A DNA stretch of 29,511 nt from [Scytonema hofmanni] UTEX 2349 (GTDB lineage: Bacteria > Cyanobacteriota > Cyanobacteriia > Cyanobacteriales > Nostocaceae): NCBI RefSeq assembly GCF_000582685.1, contig NZ_KK073768.1, positions 4,833,190 to 4,862,700 of the forward strand. Direction: 5' to 3'. This document shows positions 1 through 8,704 of the stretch, piece after piece. The translations under genes were made by a program, and so were the position numbers. Numbering within the stretch: the stretch's first letter is position 1; each line of letters starts with the position of its first letter. The notes beneath the pieces are model-generated. The model worked only from the letters and a program-made list of their open reading frames with translations. It did not search any database and was not told where the DNA came from.

Positions 1-174
1 CTTTGCTGGCGCTCCCATCTCTACAGAGAATCCGGATGAATATTCCTCTTCAAATTCTGCCCAGGGTATTAAATTTCCCAGAATAATCCAACGATTATCT
101 GATGACAACTTTCCTTCAAACGGAAGTCCAAAATTTTCTGGTGAGACTGGAGGTTGCCCCTGTTTTCGATACAT
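1..174 (-). CDS. Transposase N-terminus (IS5/IS4-like DDE), partial
   Basis: An open frame reads leftward from an ATG at 174 for 58 codons to the window edge without a stop. It begins MYRKQGQPPVSPENFG and contains LSSDNRWIILGNLIPWAEFE followed by an EEEY...GAPAK stretch. This 'NNRW..L...IPW..IE.EY...F....GAPA' pattern is the N-terminal signature I associate with cyanobacterial IS4/IS5-type DDE transposases. The catalytic D, D and E residues would lie outside the window, so integrity of the element cannot be judged. The IS end should lie somewhere in 175-300, but I could not fix its terminal inverted repeat. Family assignment is from motif memory. Confidence 0.6.
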   Translation of the reverse strand, partial: MYRKQGQPPVSPENFGLPFEGKLSSDNRWIILGNLIPWAEFEEEYSSGFSVEMGAPAK

Positions 175-350
175 ATGTACTAATAACCCACTCCTGAGTG
201 CTAGTCACGTAGATGCAAGGATTTTGGGTTATTTTAGCCTCTTATCTTGCACCTGAATATATTTCTTTGGTCTGATGATCTGAGAATGTAAGCTTTTCTT
301 TCTTTTTCAGCAAACCCTAATTAATAGTAATAAAAACATTGCAACCGTCG

Positions 351-377
351 TATAGACGTTCCGGCGGAACGTCTATA
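351..377. repeat. Palindromic repeat, AGACGTTCC family, copy 1
   Basis: Twelve-base arms TATAGACGTTCC and GGAACGTCTATA flank a three-base loop (GGC). The arm core is shared with three other copies in this window. A partial third arm (CCGCCGGAACG) follows at 379-389. Confidence 0.85.
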
Positions 378-496
378 CCCGCCGGAACGTTTTTACATTA
401 CAAGTAATTTGCCGACCTAGATATTATATCATGTCCAGCCAATAATTATATTATTCTGGCAAATTAACTCTAATAAAACACGATCAAATCGTGTAG

Positions 497-517
497 AGAC
501 GTTCCGGTGGAACGTCT
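497..517. repeat. Palindromic repeat, AGACGTTCC family, copy 2
   Basis: Nine-base arms AGACGTTCC and GGAACGTCT flank the loop GGT. The outer flanks GTAG and CTAC extend the symmetry imperfectly. Confidence 0.85.
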
Positions 518-747
518 TTCCTACAATATAAGCAATTTACCAGATATGGTATTAGACAAAATTAGTAAGCTTGGAAAGCCGCTTGTCACCGTAAGGCTTT
601 AAATTCAGGTCGTTAAATTGAAAAGATATCTGCGTCGGCTGCCTGAATTATTTACAGGTTTGCACAAAGTCTGGCTAATGATTAATTGAGGCTGAAGGGT
701 TAATTAACTATAGACTTTTAGCTTTTGCATCATAAAAACATGAAATT

Positions 748-1035
748 TTAGCAATAAGCTGTCACATCTTCACCGCATTCATCAGCTAGATAACACAAAG
801 CTTTGAAACGCAGACCAACTACTTGTTCATAAAGAGGATTTAACTTACACATTGGGGGAATGTGAAATAATTTGCGTCCAAATAATTTGATATCTCTTTC
901 AAAAGGACATTGAGCAGGAATAAGTTGGCACAAGAAATGGGCAAGTTTAGGATTATTAATTTCTCTCGATTCCATCCACTGACGGATTGGTTGTAGGAAA
1001 TCGTTTTGTGATTGGATTTGGGTAAAGCTTGTCAT
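748..1035 (-). CDS. Mo-dependent nitrogenase family small protein
   Basis: A 95-residue protein whose C-terminal two thirds (LCQLIPAQCPFERDIKLFG, then IPPMCKLNPLYEQVVGLRF, then CYLADECGED) match the short cyanobacterial family named after the 'Mo-dependent nitrogenase C-terminus' (Mo-nitro_C). Several conserved cysteines are visible, but no nitrogenase cofactor or cluster ligand set, so the name describes family membership and not catalysis; the function is unknown. The ATG at 1035 is well placed, with an AGGAGA Shine-Dalgarno about seven bases upstream. It reads as a stand-alone gene on the minus strand, separated from the histidine kinase by a 400-base repeat-rich spacer. Such genes are commonly present in several copies in heterocystous cyanobacteria. 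Confidence 0.8.
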   Translation of the reverse strand: MTSFTQIQSQNDFLQPIRQWMESREINNPKLAHFLCQLIPAQCPFERDIKLFGRKLFHIPPMCKLNPLYEQVVGLRFKALCYLADECGEDVTAYC

Positions 1036-1432
1036 GATTGATCTCCTGATGATTTATGATTAGGTTGCCTTTTCTGTTTGGGTTTGAACCTTTTGTTATA
1101 AATAAATAGGTTCTGATTCATTAGCTTATGCAGTTATAGCGGTTCTCGCTTGAGTTGTTATCAGGGATAGCGCTGAATATATCTCTCTTATGGGCACAAC
1201 TTTAACTACAGATTCAAATGATGCCGTTCCGGATAATATAAGAGATATTTGCCTCTCAATACGGAGATGGGGAGATGGGAGATGGGAGATGAGGGAGATG
1301 GGGGAGATGGGGGAGATGGGGGAGATGAGGGAGATGAGGAAGCAAATTCTTTTTTGTCCCCTTGTCCCCTTGTCCCCCTTGTCCCCCTTGTCTCCCTTGT
1401 CCCCCTTGTCTCCCTGTCCCCTCCCCTATTCC
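1036..1432. other. Intergenic region holding purine/pyrimidine tandem repeats
   Basis: The right half (1263-1428) is tandem repeat (separate entry). Short open frames of 71-84 codons across it are made of repeat units and are not believed. The left half (1036-1262) contains the ribosome-binding site of the upstream minus-strand gene and otherwise nothing recognisable. Confidence 0.6.
1263..1428. repeat. Paired tandem repeats: GGGGGAGAT-type then CCCCCTTGT-type
   Basis: About 65 bases of purine-rich 9-base units (GGGGGAGAT and variants) are followed, after a short unique piece, by about 70 bases of pyrimidine-rich units (CCCCCTTGT and CCCTTGTCT variants). The two blocks are partly complementary and could fold back on each other. 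The block ends a few bases from the histidine kinase stop codon at 1433. This fits the short tandemly repeated repetitive sequences known from heterocystous cyanobacteria. Confidence 0.8.
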
Positions 1433-2866
1433 TCATTCTGGTAATCGATAAGCGGGCAAAGTGATTGTAAACACACTTCCTTCACTTAAACGCGATCGCA
1501 CTGTTACACTTCCATCCATCCCCTCGACAAGTGTCTTCACAATCGACAACCCCAAACCACAACCCCCAGTGGAACTTGTACGCGCTTCATCTACACGGTA
1601 AAATCTCTCAAAAATCCGTGCTTGGTGTTGTAAAGGAATTCCATAACCTTTGTCGCGAATTTGAATAATTGCCGATTCTTCTTGTTGATATAACTTCACA
1701 ATCACGGTTGTATCGGGTTGCGAATATTTAACAGCATTATCAATTAAATTAATTAATACTTGTTTGAGGCGGTTGTAATCTGCTTTTACCTCAATTGAGC
1801 CATTTTCTGATTCAATTGTAATTCGGCGCTGGGTATACTTTTCAGCCATAGTCACAACTTCTGCAACCAAGTCATTCACCACGCAAGGTTCTATGCGAAA
1901 ATGTAAATAACCGCTATCTGCCCGTGCTAAGTCAAGTAAATCCTGTAAAAGGCGAATCGTGCGTTCTGCTTCCGATGCTGCTGTTTCTAAAGCTTCCCGT
2001 TGAATTTCTGTTAAGTTATTTTGCCGCCGCAATACGCTTTGCAAGTAACCATGTACGATAGTTAATGGCGTGCGTAATTCGTGAGAAACATTACTAACAA
2101 ATTGTCGCTCTTGTTCCCAAGATTGAGAAAGGCGAGATAACATCATGTTAAATGTTTGCGTTAGTTCTTTGACTTCGCTAGGTGCATTATGAAGATATAA
2201 ATGCGCTTCTGGTAAATCTTCAGCAGAAATCACTTCTGTCATTTGACTAAGCTGGCGCAGAGGTTGTAAAGAATATTTAATATAAAATGCGATCGCTACA
2301 GAAATTATTGTAATTGTCAAAATACTGGCAATACTCAAACTCCTCAAGATTGTTTGAAACATCCTTTGTTCGTAGGTAATATCCTGCACAACGTACAAAT
2401 TTCCTAGCATCTTGCCCTGTACGAACAATGTATCGGAATATAAAAGAAAGTAGCGTTGATTAATTTTGTAAACTTGGGGTTTAGTCGGCATATCTGCCAA
2501 AGACATTAACTTAGTTGCTGTAGAATCAGATAGCAAATTCCCAATGGTAGATTTTGCCAAGATTTTGTTTTCTGAATTTTTTATCCATAACAATGTATTG
2601 GTAGTAGTTAAGTTATTAATTGGGCGTTGCAACCCTGTTTCTGATGGCGTAATTTCACGATCAAGTTGGACATATACTGGTAAACGTGTAGCTATTTGTT
2701 CTATACTATGTTTATGACTTTCAATCAAAATTTCTTCCATTTTCCAACTTGTCCAGATAGCAAGGCTACTTAATCCCAAAGCTGAAACGGCAGCAACACC
2801 AATTGTTAAACGCACCCGCAATGAAAAGGGATCAATATTTTTAAAAATTTTCTTGATTTGATTCAC
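1433..2866 (-). CDS. Membrane sensor histidine kinase
   Basis: A 477-residue orthodox sensor kinase. It has a membrane segment near residues 18-38, a periplasmic sensor region to about 175, a second membrane segment near 177-199, a HAMP domain near 200-250, and an H box with FVSNVSHELRTPL (phospho-accepting His262). A HATPase domain follows, with N box (NRLKQVLINLIDNAVKYS), DKGYGIPL and GCGLGLSIVK. The start is GTG at 2866; later methionines would remove the first membrane segment. No response regulator is adjacent, so the partner is unknown, and the signal sensed cannot be read from the sequence. A 99-base stretch of this gene (1744-1842) recurs as a decayed fragment at 17703-17801. Whether it controls the downstream mys genes is not shown by anything here. 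Confidence 0.9.
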   Translation of the reverse strand: MNQIKKIFKNIDPFSLRVRLTIGVAAVSALGLSSLAIWTSWKMEEILIESHKHSIEQIATRLPVYVQLDREITPSETGLQRPINNLTTTNTLLWIKNSENKILAKSTIGNLLSDSTATKLMSLADMPTKPQVYKINQRYFLLYSDTLFVQGKMLGNLYVVQDITYEQRMFQTILRSLSIASILTITIISVAIAFYIKYSLQPLRQLSQMTEVISAEDLPEAHLYLHNAPSEVKELTQTFNMMLSRLSQSWEQERQFVSNVSHELRTPLTIVHGYLQSVLRRQNNLTEIQREALETAASEAERTIRLLQDLLDLARADSGYLHFRIEPCVVNDLVAEVVTMAEKYTQRRITIESENGSIEVKADYNRLKQVLINLIDNAVKYSQPDTTVIVKLYQQEESAIIQIRDKGYGIPLQHQARIFERFYRVDEARTSSTGGCGLGLSIVKTLVEGMDGSVTVRSRLSEGSVFTITLPAYRLPE

Positions 2867-3022
2867 TCTTATACTTCGCTATAGTTAGGATTAAATATTA
2901 ACAAGTTAAGAGTAATAGCTAGTTCGGTTGAATACTTATGTATTTGTCCCTTCTTCTACTTAACTCCTAACTTACAAATTTAATTACCAATTATCTTTTT
3001 CCTTTTGCTACTCACACTATAA
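2867..3022. other. Short spacer between histidine kinase and DM13 gene
   Basis: AT-rich spacer with no coding frame and no clear hairpin. It must carry the kinase promoter if the two genes are not co-transcribed. Confidence 0.4.
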
Positions 3023-3496
3023 TTACTTACCCAAAGGTGCGTAGCCAAAAGTAGCATTGAATTTACGACACCATACCGCCACAGAACGAAAGTCTGCTAA
3101 ATTAACATTGTTGGGAAGGGTATAGCGTTGAGCACCGCTTGTCTTTTGTAAACGGGCAATACTCACATAATCTTTCTTTTTAATACCCAATACTGGCGGT
3201 GCATCCGAACGATGTAAAATCACATACAAGTCGGGACCTTGATCAGTTTTGAAACTTTGATCAAACTCTAAATAGCGTTTTCCTTTTTCGGTAACTACAC
3301 GAACCGTACCTTGAGTAGGGTGTTCCCCAGCTTTAAAAGTTCCAGAATCGGTGGTTGTACCTTGCCTTGCCTGTGCGACAGTAGTACTTACCGTTGTCTG
3401 CTGCATCTGCGTACTTACTTGCTTTGAGGTTGCCTCTTTTGCATAGCTTACGGTTAAAACAGCAGCGATACAAACTGTTAAAAACTTGAACTTCAT
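3023..3496 (-). CDS. Secreted DM13-domain protein
   Basis: The predicted protein has 157 residues when started at the ATG at 3496. A longer frame from a TTG at 3514 adds six residues but delays the signal peptide. The N-terminus MKFKFLTVCIAAVLTVSYA reads as a Sec signal peptide. A low-complexity Gln/Thr linker follows, then a DM13 domain (GTFKAGEHPTQGTVRVV, DLYVILHRSD, VAVWCRKFNATFGYAPL). The invariant cysteine in the WCRKF motif is the residue proposed in the literature for redox or electron-transfer function of DM13 domains; the true role in cyanobacteria is unknown. It probably acts in the periplasm or outside the cell. It lies on the same strand as the kinase, 156 bases upstream of it. 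Confidence 0.85.
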   Translation of the reverse strand: MKFKFLTVCIAAVLTVSYAKEATSKQVSTQMQQTTVSTTVAQARQGTTTDSGTFKAGEHPTQGTVRVVTEKGKRYLEFDQSFKTDQGPDLYVILHRSDAPPVLGIKKKDYVSIARLQKTSGAQRYTLPNNVNLADFRSVAVWCRKFNATFGYAPLGK

Positions 3497-3619
3497 AGCT
3501 TTAATGTTCTTCAATTCGTTTATAATTACACTTTAAAGCCTCATTCCCCTGACAAAATTAATTTAAGCTGAGAATTGGTTTAGATTTTCTGTTCAGTTTT
3601 TCCCAATGATGTTAAACGC

Positions 3620-5371
3620 TTATTTGTTTGAAACTGAAATATTGCGTCTGCGTAAGTTACGGGGTTTTGCTAGTTTACCAAGTGAATAAAAATTATCTTG
3701 ATAAACAACATTTAGTTTAGATTTATAGTTCGTTTCTATTTTTTTTCGGAAATCATTTGCCGGATTTAGGAAAAATACATCTGTAAATTGATTAGAAATT
3801 TTAGGTATCTTTTGTTCTTTCAGCAACAAAAAGCGGACTTTTGGTTCTAAAAGATAGCTGAGAGAAAAGACATTTCCATAATTAATGCCAAAAGAATCAC
3901 TAATTAAAAGTGGACGCGAAGCTTGATTGACAATTGTGGCAACCTGTGCATTACCATAGCTAATTACCTTACTCCACCAAGTTTCGGCTTGGGAACTCAC
4001 CCCACAAGAAATGACTCCACAGGTAATTATTAGCACTGTAATCATTTGCCAGATTTGCCGACGCGCTAAATTTCCGCTATATATCTGAGTTGCTAACAGA
4101 TAAGCAACAGCAATTTGAATACCCAAATAAGAAGGCAATAAATAGCGATCGCTTAATGAGCGTATTCCCCCAAACAGCAAATCTGCTAACATTAAAGGTA
4201 GCGCAGGCACGGCAATTAATAAGACAATAAATAACCAGCTTTTTTTATTAGTTGTCCGATAAAGAAAATAAATTGCATAACCAACGAATATTAAAATAAC
4301 TGGTGTAATTAAATAGCTGAGGGGATTTTCAAATCCAAAGTTCAAATCAAAGAAAATATGACTTAACTGAATCAGCCAAGCTGGAATTAAATTGATAAAA
4401 TTAATTGGCATCTTTGTCCAAGATGTTGCCGAGTCCAATTGAGAAAAGTTGAACAGCACAACTAATATCCAAGGCATAAAGGCTAAAAAGCCCGCCAGGG
4501 AAGCGAAAAGATAAGCTTTTACTGTTTTAGTAAACTTAAATTTAGCAATGGTAAATAGATAAATAGCATGAGCAACAGCAACAAATCCAGTTAATAAAAA
4601 TGTATATAAACTTAGTGCTAAAGTTGCCGCATAAATCCCCCAGACAAAAATAGGATTTGGTGCTTGCTGTTTTTTGCCTACCGCTTTACTTTTTGATTCT
4701 AGTCGAATTGCTCGCAGCAGTGAGGCGCTAGATAGTAATATAGTTACCGTCCAAAGCATATATTCTCGTGCTTCTTGAGCATAGACAAGATGAATCGGAG
4801 AGATTGCCACCAGAGCGATCGCTATAAAAGGGACTGACAATGGCACTCTAAATAATTCTTTGCATAACCAATAAACGCAGGGAAACACCAGCAAGCTGAT
4901 AAAAGCAGACAAACTTCTAATTGCTGTTATCGAACTGCCAAAGATTAGCACCCAAAATCGAGCTATTATGTAATAAAGTGGTGGATGTTGTGGATCTTCT
5001 ATTGCTAAAGATTTAATTGTGTCACCTAAGTTTTTTTCGGAATTAAGACTTTGGTACTTATTAAAATATGTCCCAGGAATTACACGATTATTAAAAATTT
5101 CCTGTTTTACTTCCTGTGCTGTGTAACCAGAAATCCGCAATGAGGTATAAGTTTCATCATGCCAGTAAACTTTACGTTCTAGGTTAGCAAAGCGAAAAAA
5201 TATACCGATCGCCAACAAGACAACAATCAAAAATCGCAACCAACTGGGAGCAAGTTTAAAATGGTGCATAACCAATCCCAAGAAGTTGTTAAAAAAATCA
5301 CCCAGGTCGGTGAATTGACATTTCTGGAGCATTGTTCGCTTACTCAGAGAGATGCGTTTGTTGTAAAACAT
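3620..5371 (-). CDS. GT39/PMT-type membrane glycosyltransferase
   Basis: A 583-residue multi-pass membrane protein with roughly ten to twelve hydrophobic segments. After the first segment it has the YWHDETYTSLR motif (Asp-Glu near residues 72-73), matching the catalytic first-loop acidic pair of ArnT/PMT (GT39/GT83) enzymes. A DPQHPPLYYIIARFW stretch follows near residue 126, typical of the same superfamily (PF13231-like). These enzymes move a sugar from a polyprenyl-phosphate carrier to lipid or protein on the outer face of the inner membrane; the acceptor here cannot be told. I prefer the ATG at 5371 because AAGG sits six bases upstream. An internal ATG at 5269 just before the first membrane segment is the main alternative. 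It is the last leftward gene before the mys region. Confidence 0.85.
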   Translation of the reverse strand: MFYNKRISLSKRTMLQKCQFTDLGDFFNNFLGLVMHHFKLAPSWLRFLIVVLLAIGIFFRFANLERKVYWHDETYTSLRISGYTAQEVKQEIFNNRVIPGTYFNKYQSLNSEKNLGDTIKSLAIEDPQHPPLYYIIARFWVLIFGSSITAIRSLSAFISLLVFPCVYWLCKELFRVPLSVPFIAIALVAISPIHLVYAQEAREYMLWTVTILLSSASLLRAIRLESKSKAVGKKQQAPNPIFVWGIYAATLALSLYTFLLTGFVAVAHAIYLFTIAKFKFTKTVKAYLFASLAGFLAFMPWILVVLFNFSQLDSATSWTKMPINFINLIPAWLIQLSHIFFDLNFGFENPLSYLITPVILIFVGYAIYFLYRTTNKKSWLFIVLLIAVPALPLMLADLLFGGIRSLSDRYLLPSYLGIQIAVAYLLATQIYSGNLARRQIWQMITVLIITCGVISCGVSSQAETWWSKVISYGNAQVATIVNQASRPLLISDSFGINYGNVFSLSYLLEPKVRFLLLKEQKIPKISNQFTDVFFLNPANDFRKKIETNYKSKLNVVYQDNFYSLGKLAKPRNLRRRNISVSNK

Positions 5372-6508
5372 CACCAACCTTACTTTGACAGTAACCTAAT
5401 TTAGTACATTAACTCCTTAATATTGAAATTGAGCTAGACCGAGTTTGTCTAGATCCCACATTCGGCATCCAAGGGTGTCATAATCGGTTTTTTCGGATTT
5501 AATGCCCGATTAAAGGCTGTATTTTATACATTTATGCTCGTGATATATTGTCGAGCGATCGCGTTGCTCCCAATTTTGAAACGTCCAAAAATTGGATTTT
5601 CACCCTCTTCTTTTTTAAGTGCAGCCAGTTCCTCTGCTGAAGGCAATTCATACGTCAGGAAAATAAGTATCGCTGAAACCCTTTTCAATCGAGTGTTTCA
5701 GCCAAGTGCAGTGGGGAAAATTATACAGCTTTGGCACGGCGATACCTAAAATATCTATCTTTAGACATACTTTGTTAAAAATGCCTATTGCCCAGTATAG
5801 TTCGCATGGTGGATTGACTTAAATTCCTTGACGTATGTTATGATTTGTATACTTCTAATGTTATGAATTGTATTGTATTCTAAGTTACTAACCAGGAAAT
5901 AATTTCCTGATTTAAGCCAAAATAGCTTAATTTAGAACTATAAAGCCAATTCAACCAAACTTAGAAATTTTTAATACACAGCCGTTCCTTAACAATGTTA
6001 AAGTTTTGTTACGATGAACTCAGATATGTCTAATGGTAAAAAACAGCTAACTAAGGATTAGTCAAGGTTAGAATTTCAAATTGAAGCCTGGAGATTAACT
6101 AGACGATCAATTTTATAGGCTAGAAGTTTTGCGGAATCGTACAGTTGGAAGCCACTAGAGTTAAACATAGTGGAACAAATCTGAATTAAGATGAATTCCC
6201 CAAATTTAAACTCAACAATTCCGGAAGAAATATGCAAGTTTTATGTCAATATATTGCAAGTGGGACTAGTTGACTAGTCTGAGGTTATGCCGAATTAAAG
6301 GTTAACCCACCTACAGAATTTACTCAAATCAATGGTGTTGTTTAATAACATCACCAGTCAGCAATAAGTGTTAGCTTTTTATTAGAAGCTAATTTTCTAG
6401 TACCTTAAATCTAAAACGATAAAGGGCATTATTTATTGCGGACGTGCATTAGGGTAAATCGGAATTATTGCCGAAATATCACATTAGTTGGAATCAAGGT
6501 TAATAGAC
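5372..6508. other. Long leader/intergenic region upstream of mysA
   Basis: About 1.1 kb separates the divergent glycosyltransferase and mysA. No conserved gene is evident. On the minus strand 5524-5688 gives a 54-codon frame with plausible composition (contains PSAEELAALKKEEG), and another in-frame run ends near 5444, so a decayed small gene is possible. The plus-strand 71-codon frame at 5534-5749 overlaps it and looks like its shadow. Near mysA are the inverted repeats at 6264-6279 and 6334-6355. A TTGACT...TATGAT pair at 5814-5844 has 19-base spacing, too wide to call confidently as a promoter. Confidence 0.5.
6264..6279. promoter_or_regulatory. Inverted repeat GACTAGT-N2-ACTAGTC upstream of mysA
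   Basis: A perfect 7-base inverted repeat with a two-base centre lies about 230 bases before the mysA start. A second, imperfect dyad (GGTGTTGTT/AACATCACC) lies at 6334-6355. Either could be a regulator-binding site for the UV-inducible mys genes; the regulatory role is inferred only from symmetry and position. Confidence 0.3.
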
Positions 6509-7750
6509 ATGAATAAGGTTCAAGCATCGTTTGAAGCTACGGAAGCTGCGTTTTACGTCGAAGGTTACGAAAAAATCGATTTTAGTCTTGTCTATGTCAA
6601 CGGTGCATTTGACATTAAAAACAGAGAAGTTGCAGATAGCTATGCGAAATTTGGTCGCTGTCTGACTGTAATTGATGCTAATGTCAATGAACTTTATGGT
6701 GAGCAGATCAAGTCATATTTTAGGCACTATGACATTGATCTCACACTATTTCCCATCATCATTACAGAGCCGGCTAAAACCCTTGCAACCTTTGAAAAAA
6801 TTGTTGACGCTTTTTCGGATTTTGGCTTAGTTCGTAAGGAACCAGTTTTAGTTGTCGGTGGTGGTTTAATTACTGATGTGGCTGGGTTTGCTTGCGCTGC
6901 TTACCGTCGCAAGAGTAACTACATTCGCATTCCGACTACGTTGATTGGTTTAATTGATGCAGGTGTAGCAATTAAGGTCGCAGTTAATCATCGCAAGTTG
7001 AAAAATCGCTTGGGAGCATATCATGCACCTTTGAAAGTTATCCTCGATTTCTCTTTTCTGAAAACCTTGCCAACGACTCAAGTTCGTAATGGGATGGCAG
7101 AGTTAGTGAAAATTGCTGTAGTTGCTAACTCCGAAGTCTTTGAACTGCTATACGAATATGGGGAAGAACTGCTTTCCACTCACTTTGGACATGTGAATGG
7201 TACACCGGAACTTAAAGAGATTGCCCATAAAGTCAACTACGAAGCAATCAAAACCATGCTGGAGTTAGAGACTCCTAACTTGCATGAAATAGACCTCGAT
7301 CGCGTCATTGCCTACGGTCACACTTGGAGTCCTACCCTGGAACTAGCTCCACATGTACCATTGTTCCACGGTCAAGCTGTAAATATTGACATGGCATTCT
7401 CCGCAACGATCGCTCAAAAACGAGGATACATCACAACCCAAGATCACGAACGTATCCTATCGATGATGAGTCGTTTGGGTCTTGCTCTTGACCATCCTAT
7501 GTTGGACTCTGAATTAGTGTGGAATGCAACTGAGTCTATCAGTTTGACTAGAGACGGTTTACAGAGAGCTGCAATGCCTTGTCCTATCGGCAGTTGCTTC
7601 TTTGTCAACGATATGACTCGTGAAGAACTTGACTTGGCGATCGCAGACCACAAACGCATCTGTGCCAATTATCCACGTAGTGGTGCTGGGATAGACGAGT
7701 ACGTGAAAATTAATGAGTCCGCTTTAGTTGGAAGTGCCATCAATGTCTAG
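6509..7750 (+). CDS. mysA: MysA, 4-deoxygadusol-forming sugar phosphate cyclase (DHQS-like)
   Basis: A 413-residue member of the dehydroquinate synthase-like sugar phosphate cyclases, first enzyme of MAA synthesis. It converts sedoheptulose 7-phosphate to desmethyl-4-deoxygadusol using NAD+ and a divalent metal. Visible signatures are VLVVGGGLITDVAGF (nucleotide-binding, near residues 113-127), PTTLIGLIDAGVAIKVAVN, MAELVKIAVVAN, AYGHTWSPTLELAP with its metal-binding His, and LFHGQAVNIDMAFS. The length and sequence agree closely with the Anabaena variabilis enzyme (about 410 residues). I start at ATG 6509, with AAGG nine bases upstream; a TTG at 6488 would add seven residues. Its 3' end overlaps the mysB start, indicating translational coupling. 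Confidence 0.95.
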   Translation: MNKVQASFEATEAAFYVEGYEKIDFSLVYVNGAFDIKNREVADSYAKFGRCLTVIDANVNELYGEQIKSYFRHYDIDLTLFPIIITEPAKTLATFEKIVDAFSDFGLVRKEPVLVVGGGLITDVAGFACAAYRRKSNYIRIPTTLIGLIDAGVAIKVAVNHRKLKNRLGAYHAPLKVILDFSFLKTLPTTQVRNGMAELVKIAVVANSEVFELLYEYGEELLSTHFGHVNGTPELKEIAHKVNYEAIKTMLELETPNLHEIDLDRVIAYGHTWSPTLELAPHVPLFHGQAVNIDMAFSATIAQKRGYITTQDHERILSMMSRLGLALDHPMLDSELVWNATESISLTRDGLQRAAMPCPIGSCFFVNDMTREELDLAIADHKRICANYPRSGAGIDEYVKINESALVGSAINV

Positions 7751-8576
7751 TGTCTTACATCAACAAAAGGCTCGTCCGGTAACACCACTCGGAATTTTAG
7801 TTGAGCATCTGGCAACTGCCATTCAGATGATCGAAGCAGATGGGAATGTGTCGGAGTCCATCGCATCTCATGTCAAGCAAGCGTGGCATCTCGCGGCTGG
7901 AATCGACCCTTACTTAGAAGAATGCACCACTCAAGAGTCCAAAGCGCTGGCAGCGCTGGCGAAAAGGACTCAAGAGGAAGCTTGGAGCAAGCAGTTCACT
8001 GAGGGAACCACAGTACGTCCCCTAGAGCAGGAAATGCTCTCAGGACACATTGAAGGACAAACGCTGAAAATGTTTGTCTACATGAGTCGTGCTCAACAAG
8101 TGTTGGATATCGGTATGTTTACAGGGTACTCAGCACTTGCAATGGCAGAAGCTCTGCCAGAACATGGGCGTTTAGTAGCCTGCGAGGTCGATTCTTACAC
8201 GGCTAACCTGGCACAAAGTTTATTTGAGCAATCTCCTCACAAAGGAAAAATTCAGGTGGAAGTAGGGTCAGCATTGGAAACACTTGACAAGCTTGCCGCT
8301 GCTGAGGAGTCCTTCGATTTGGTATTCATTGATGCTGATAAGAAGGAATATGTGCAGTATTTCCAAACTCTGCTAGACCGTAATTTGCTAGCACCTCACG
8401 GAATTATCTGTGTGGATAATACCCTGCTTCAGGGACTGGTTTATTTACCTCCCCAAGAGCGAACTCCCAATGCAGAGGCGATCGCACAATTCAACCGCAT
8501 TGTTGCCGATGATCCTCGTGTTGAGCAAGTGCTACTGCCCTTGCGAGATGGGTTAACCATTATCCGACGTCTCTAA
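7743..8576 (+). CDS. mysB: MysB, O-methyltransferase making 4-deoxygadusol
   Basis: A 277-residue class I SAM-dependent O-methyltransferase of the caffeoyl-CoA OMT type, which methylates desmethyl-4-deoxygadusol to 4-deoxygadusol. The SAM site DIGMFTGYSALAMAEALP is near residues 122-139. LVFIDADKKEY (near 194-203) and CVDNTLLQG (near 223-231) carry the metal-binding Asp and Asn residues of the family. The N-terminal ARPVTPLGILVEHL and the C-terminal RVEQVLLPLRDGLTIIRRL match the Anabaena MysB pattern. The ATG at 7743 overlaps the last eight bases of mysA; a TTG at 7728 would add five residues. It is followed by a strongly structured 120-base spacer before mysC. Confidence 0.95.
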   Translation: MSSVLHQQKARPVTPLGILVEHLATAIQMIEADGNVSESIASHVKQAWHLAAGIDPYLEECTTQESKALAALAKRTQEEAWSKQFTEGTTVRPLEQEMLSGHIEGQTLKMFVYMSRAQQVLDIGMFTGYSALAMAEALPEHGRLVACEVDSYTANLAQSLFEQSPHKGKIQVEVGSALETLDKLAAAEESFDLVFIDADKKEYVQYFQTLLDRNLLAPHGIICVDNTLLQGLVYLPPQERTPNAEAIAQFNRIVADDPRVEQVLLPLRDGLTIIRRL

Positions 8577-8700
8577 ATTAGGGGAGGGGGAGAGTAGGGA
8601 CAAGGAAGAAGTCATACTACTTCTGCCAATAGGGTTCAAATAAGCCTTGTTTCACACCACGCTTCCCCCACTCCCCCACTCTCCCCCTCCCCCTCCTAAT
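8577..8700 (+). promoter_or_regulatory. Long nested hairpin between mysB and mysC
   Basis: The whole mysB-mysC spacer can fold on itself. The left arm ATTAGG-GGAGGGGGAGAGT (8577-8595) pairs with 8678-8700 as 6 plus 13 base pairs around a four-base bulge. Inside it ACAAGG pairs with CCTTGT, and innermost AGAAGT (about 8607) pairs with ACTTCT (about 8619). The right arm is pure pyrimidine and touches the mysC start codon, leaving no purine Shine-Dalgarno for mysC. It could be an RNA processing or translation-control element, or merely a decayed pair of tandem repeats. The pairing is seen; the function is inferred. Confidence 0.6.
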
Positions 8701-8704
8701 GTTT

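Larger units (their letters stand above)
175..747. other. Intergenic region with dispersed palindromes
   Basis: No convincing coding frame is present. The left part probably contains the end of the IS whose transposase starts at 174. Two perfect hairpin-forming palindromes of the AGACGTTCC-NNN-GGAACGTCT family lie at 351-377 and 497-517; members of the same family recur near 16.17 kb and 21.02 kb. The rest is AT-rich sequence with nothing I can name. Confidence 0.6.

Noticed and set aside
748..1035. Reading the small gene as a nitrogenase subunit
   Set aside because: It is only the short family named after the nitrogenase C-terminus; no cofactor or P-cluster ligands are present.
1190..1464. 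Overlapping short ORFs on both strands rich in Gly-Asp-Glu-Met or Pro-Leu
   Set aside because: They are translations of the tandem repeats at 1263-1428 and resemble no protein.
1433..2866. Histidine kinase as the regulator of the mys cluster
   Set aside because: It is over 3.6 kb away, on the opposite strand, with other genes between and no response regulator nearby; the relic copy beyond the cluster is not evidence of regulation.
5534..5749. 71-codon plus-strand ORF and overlapping 54-codon minus-strand ORF in the mysA leader
   Set aside because: No recognised motif. The minus frame looks more protein-like, but it has only a TTG start and a stop shortly upstream; at most it is a decayed gene.
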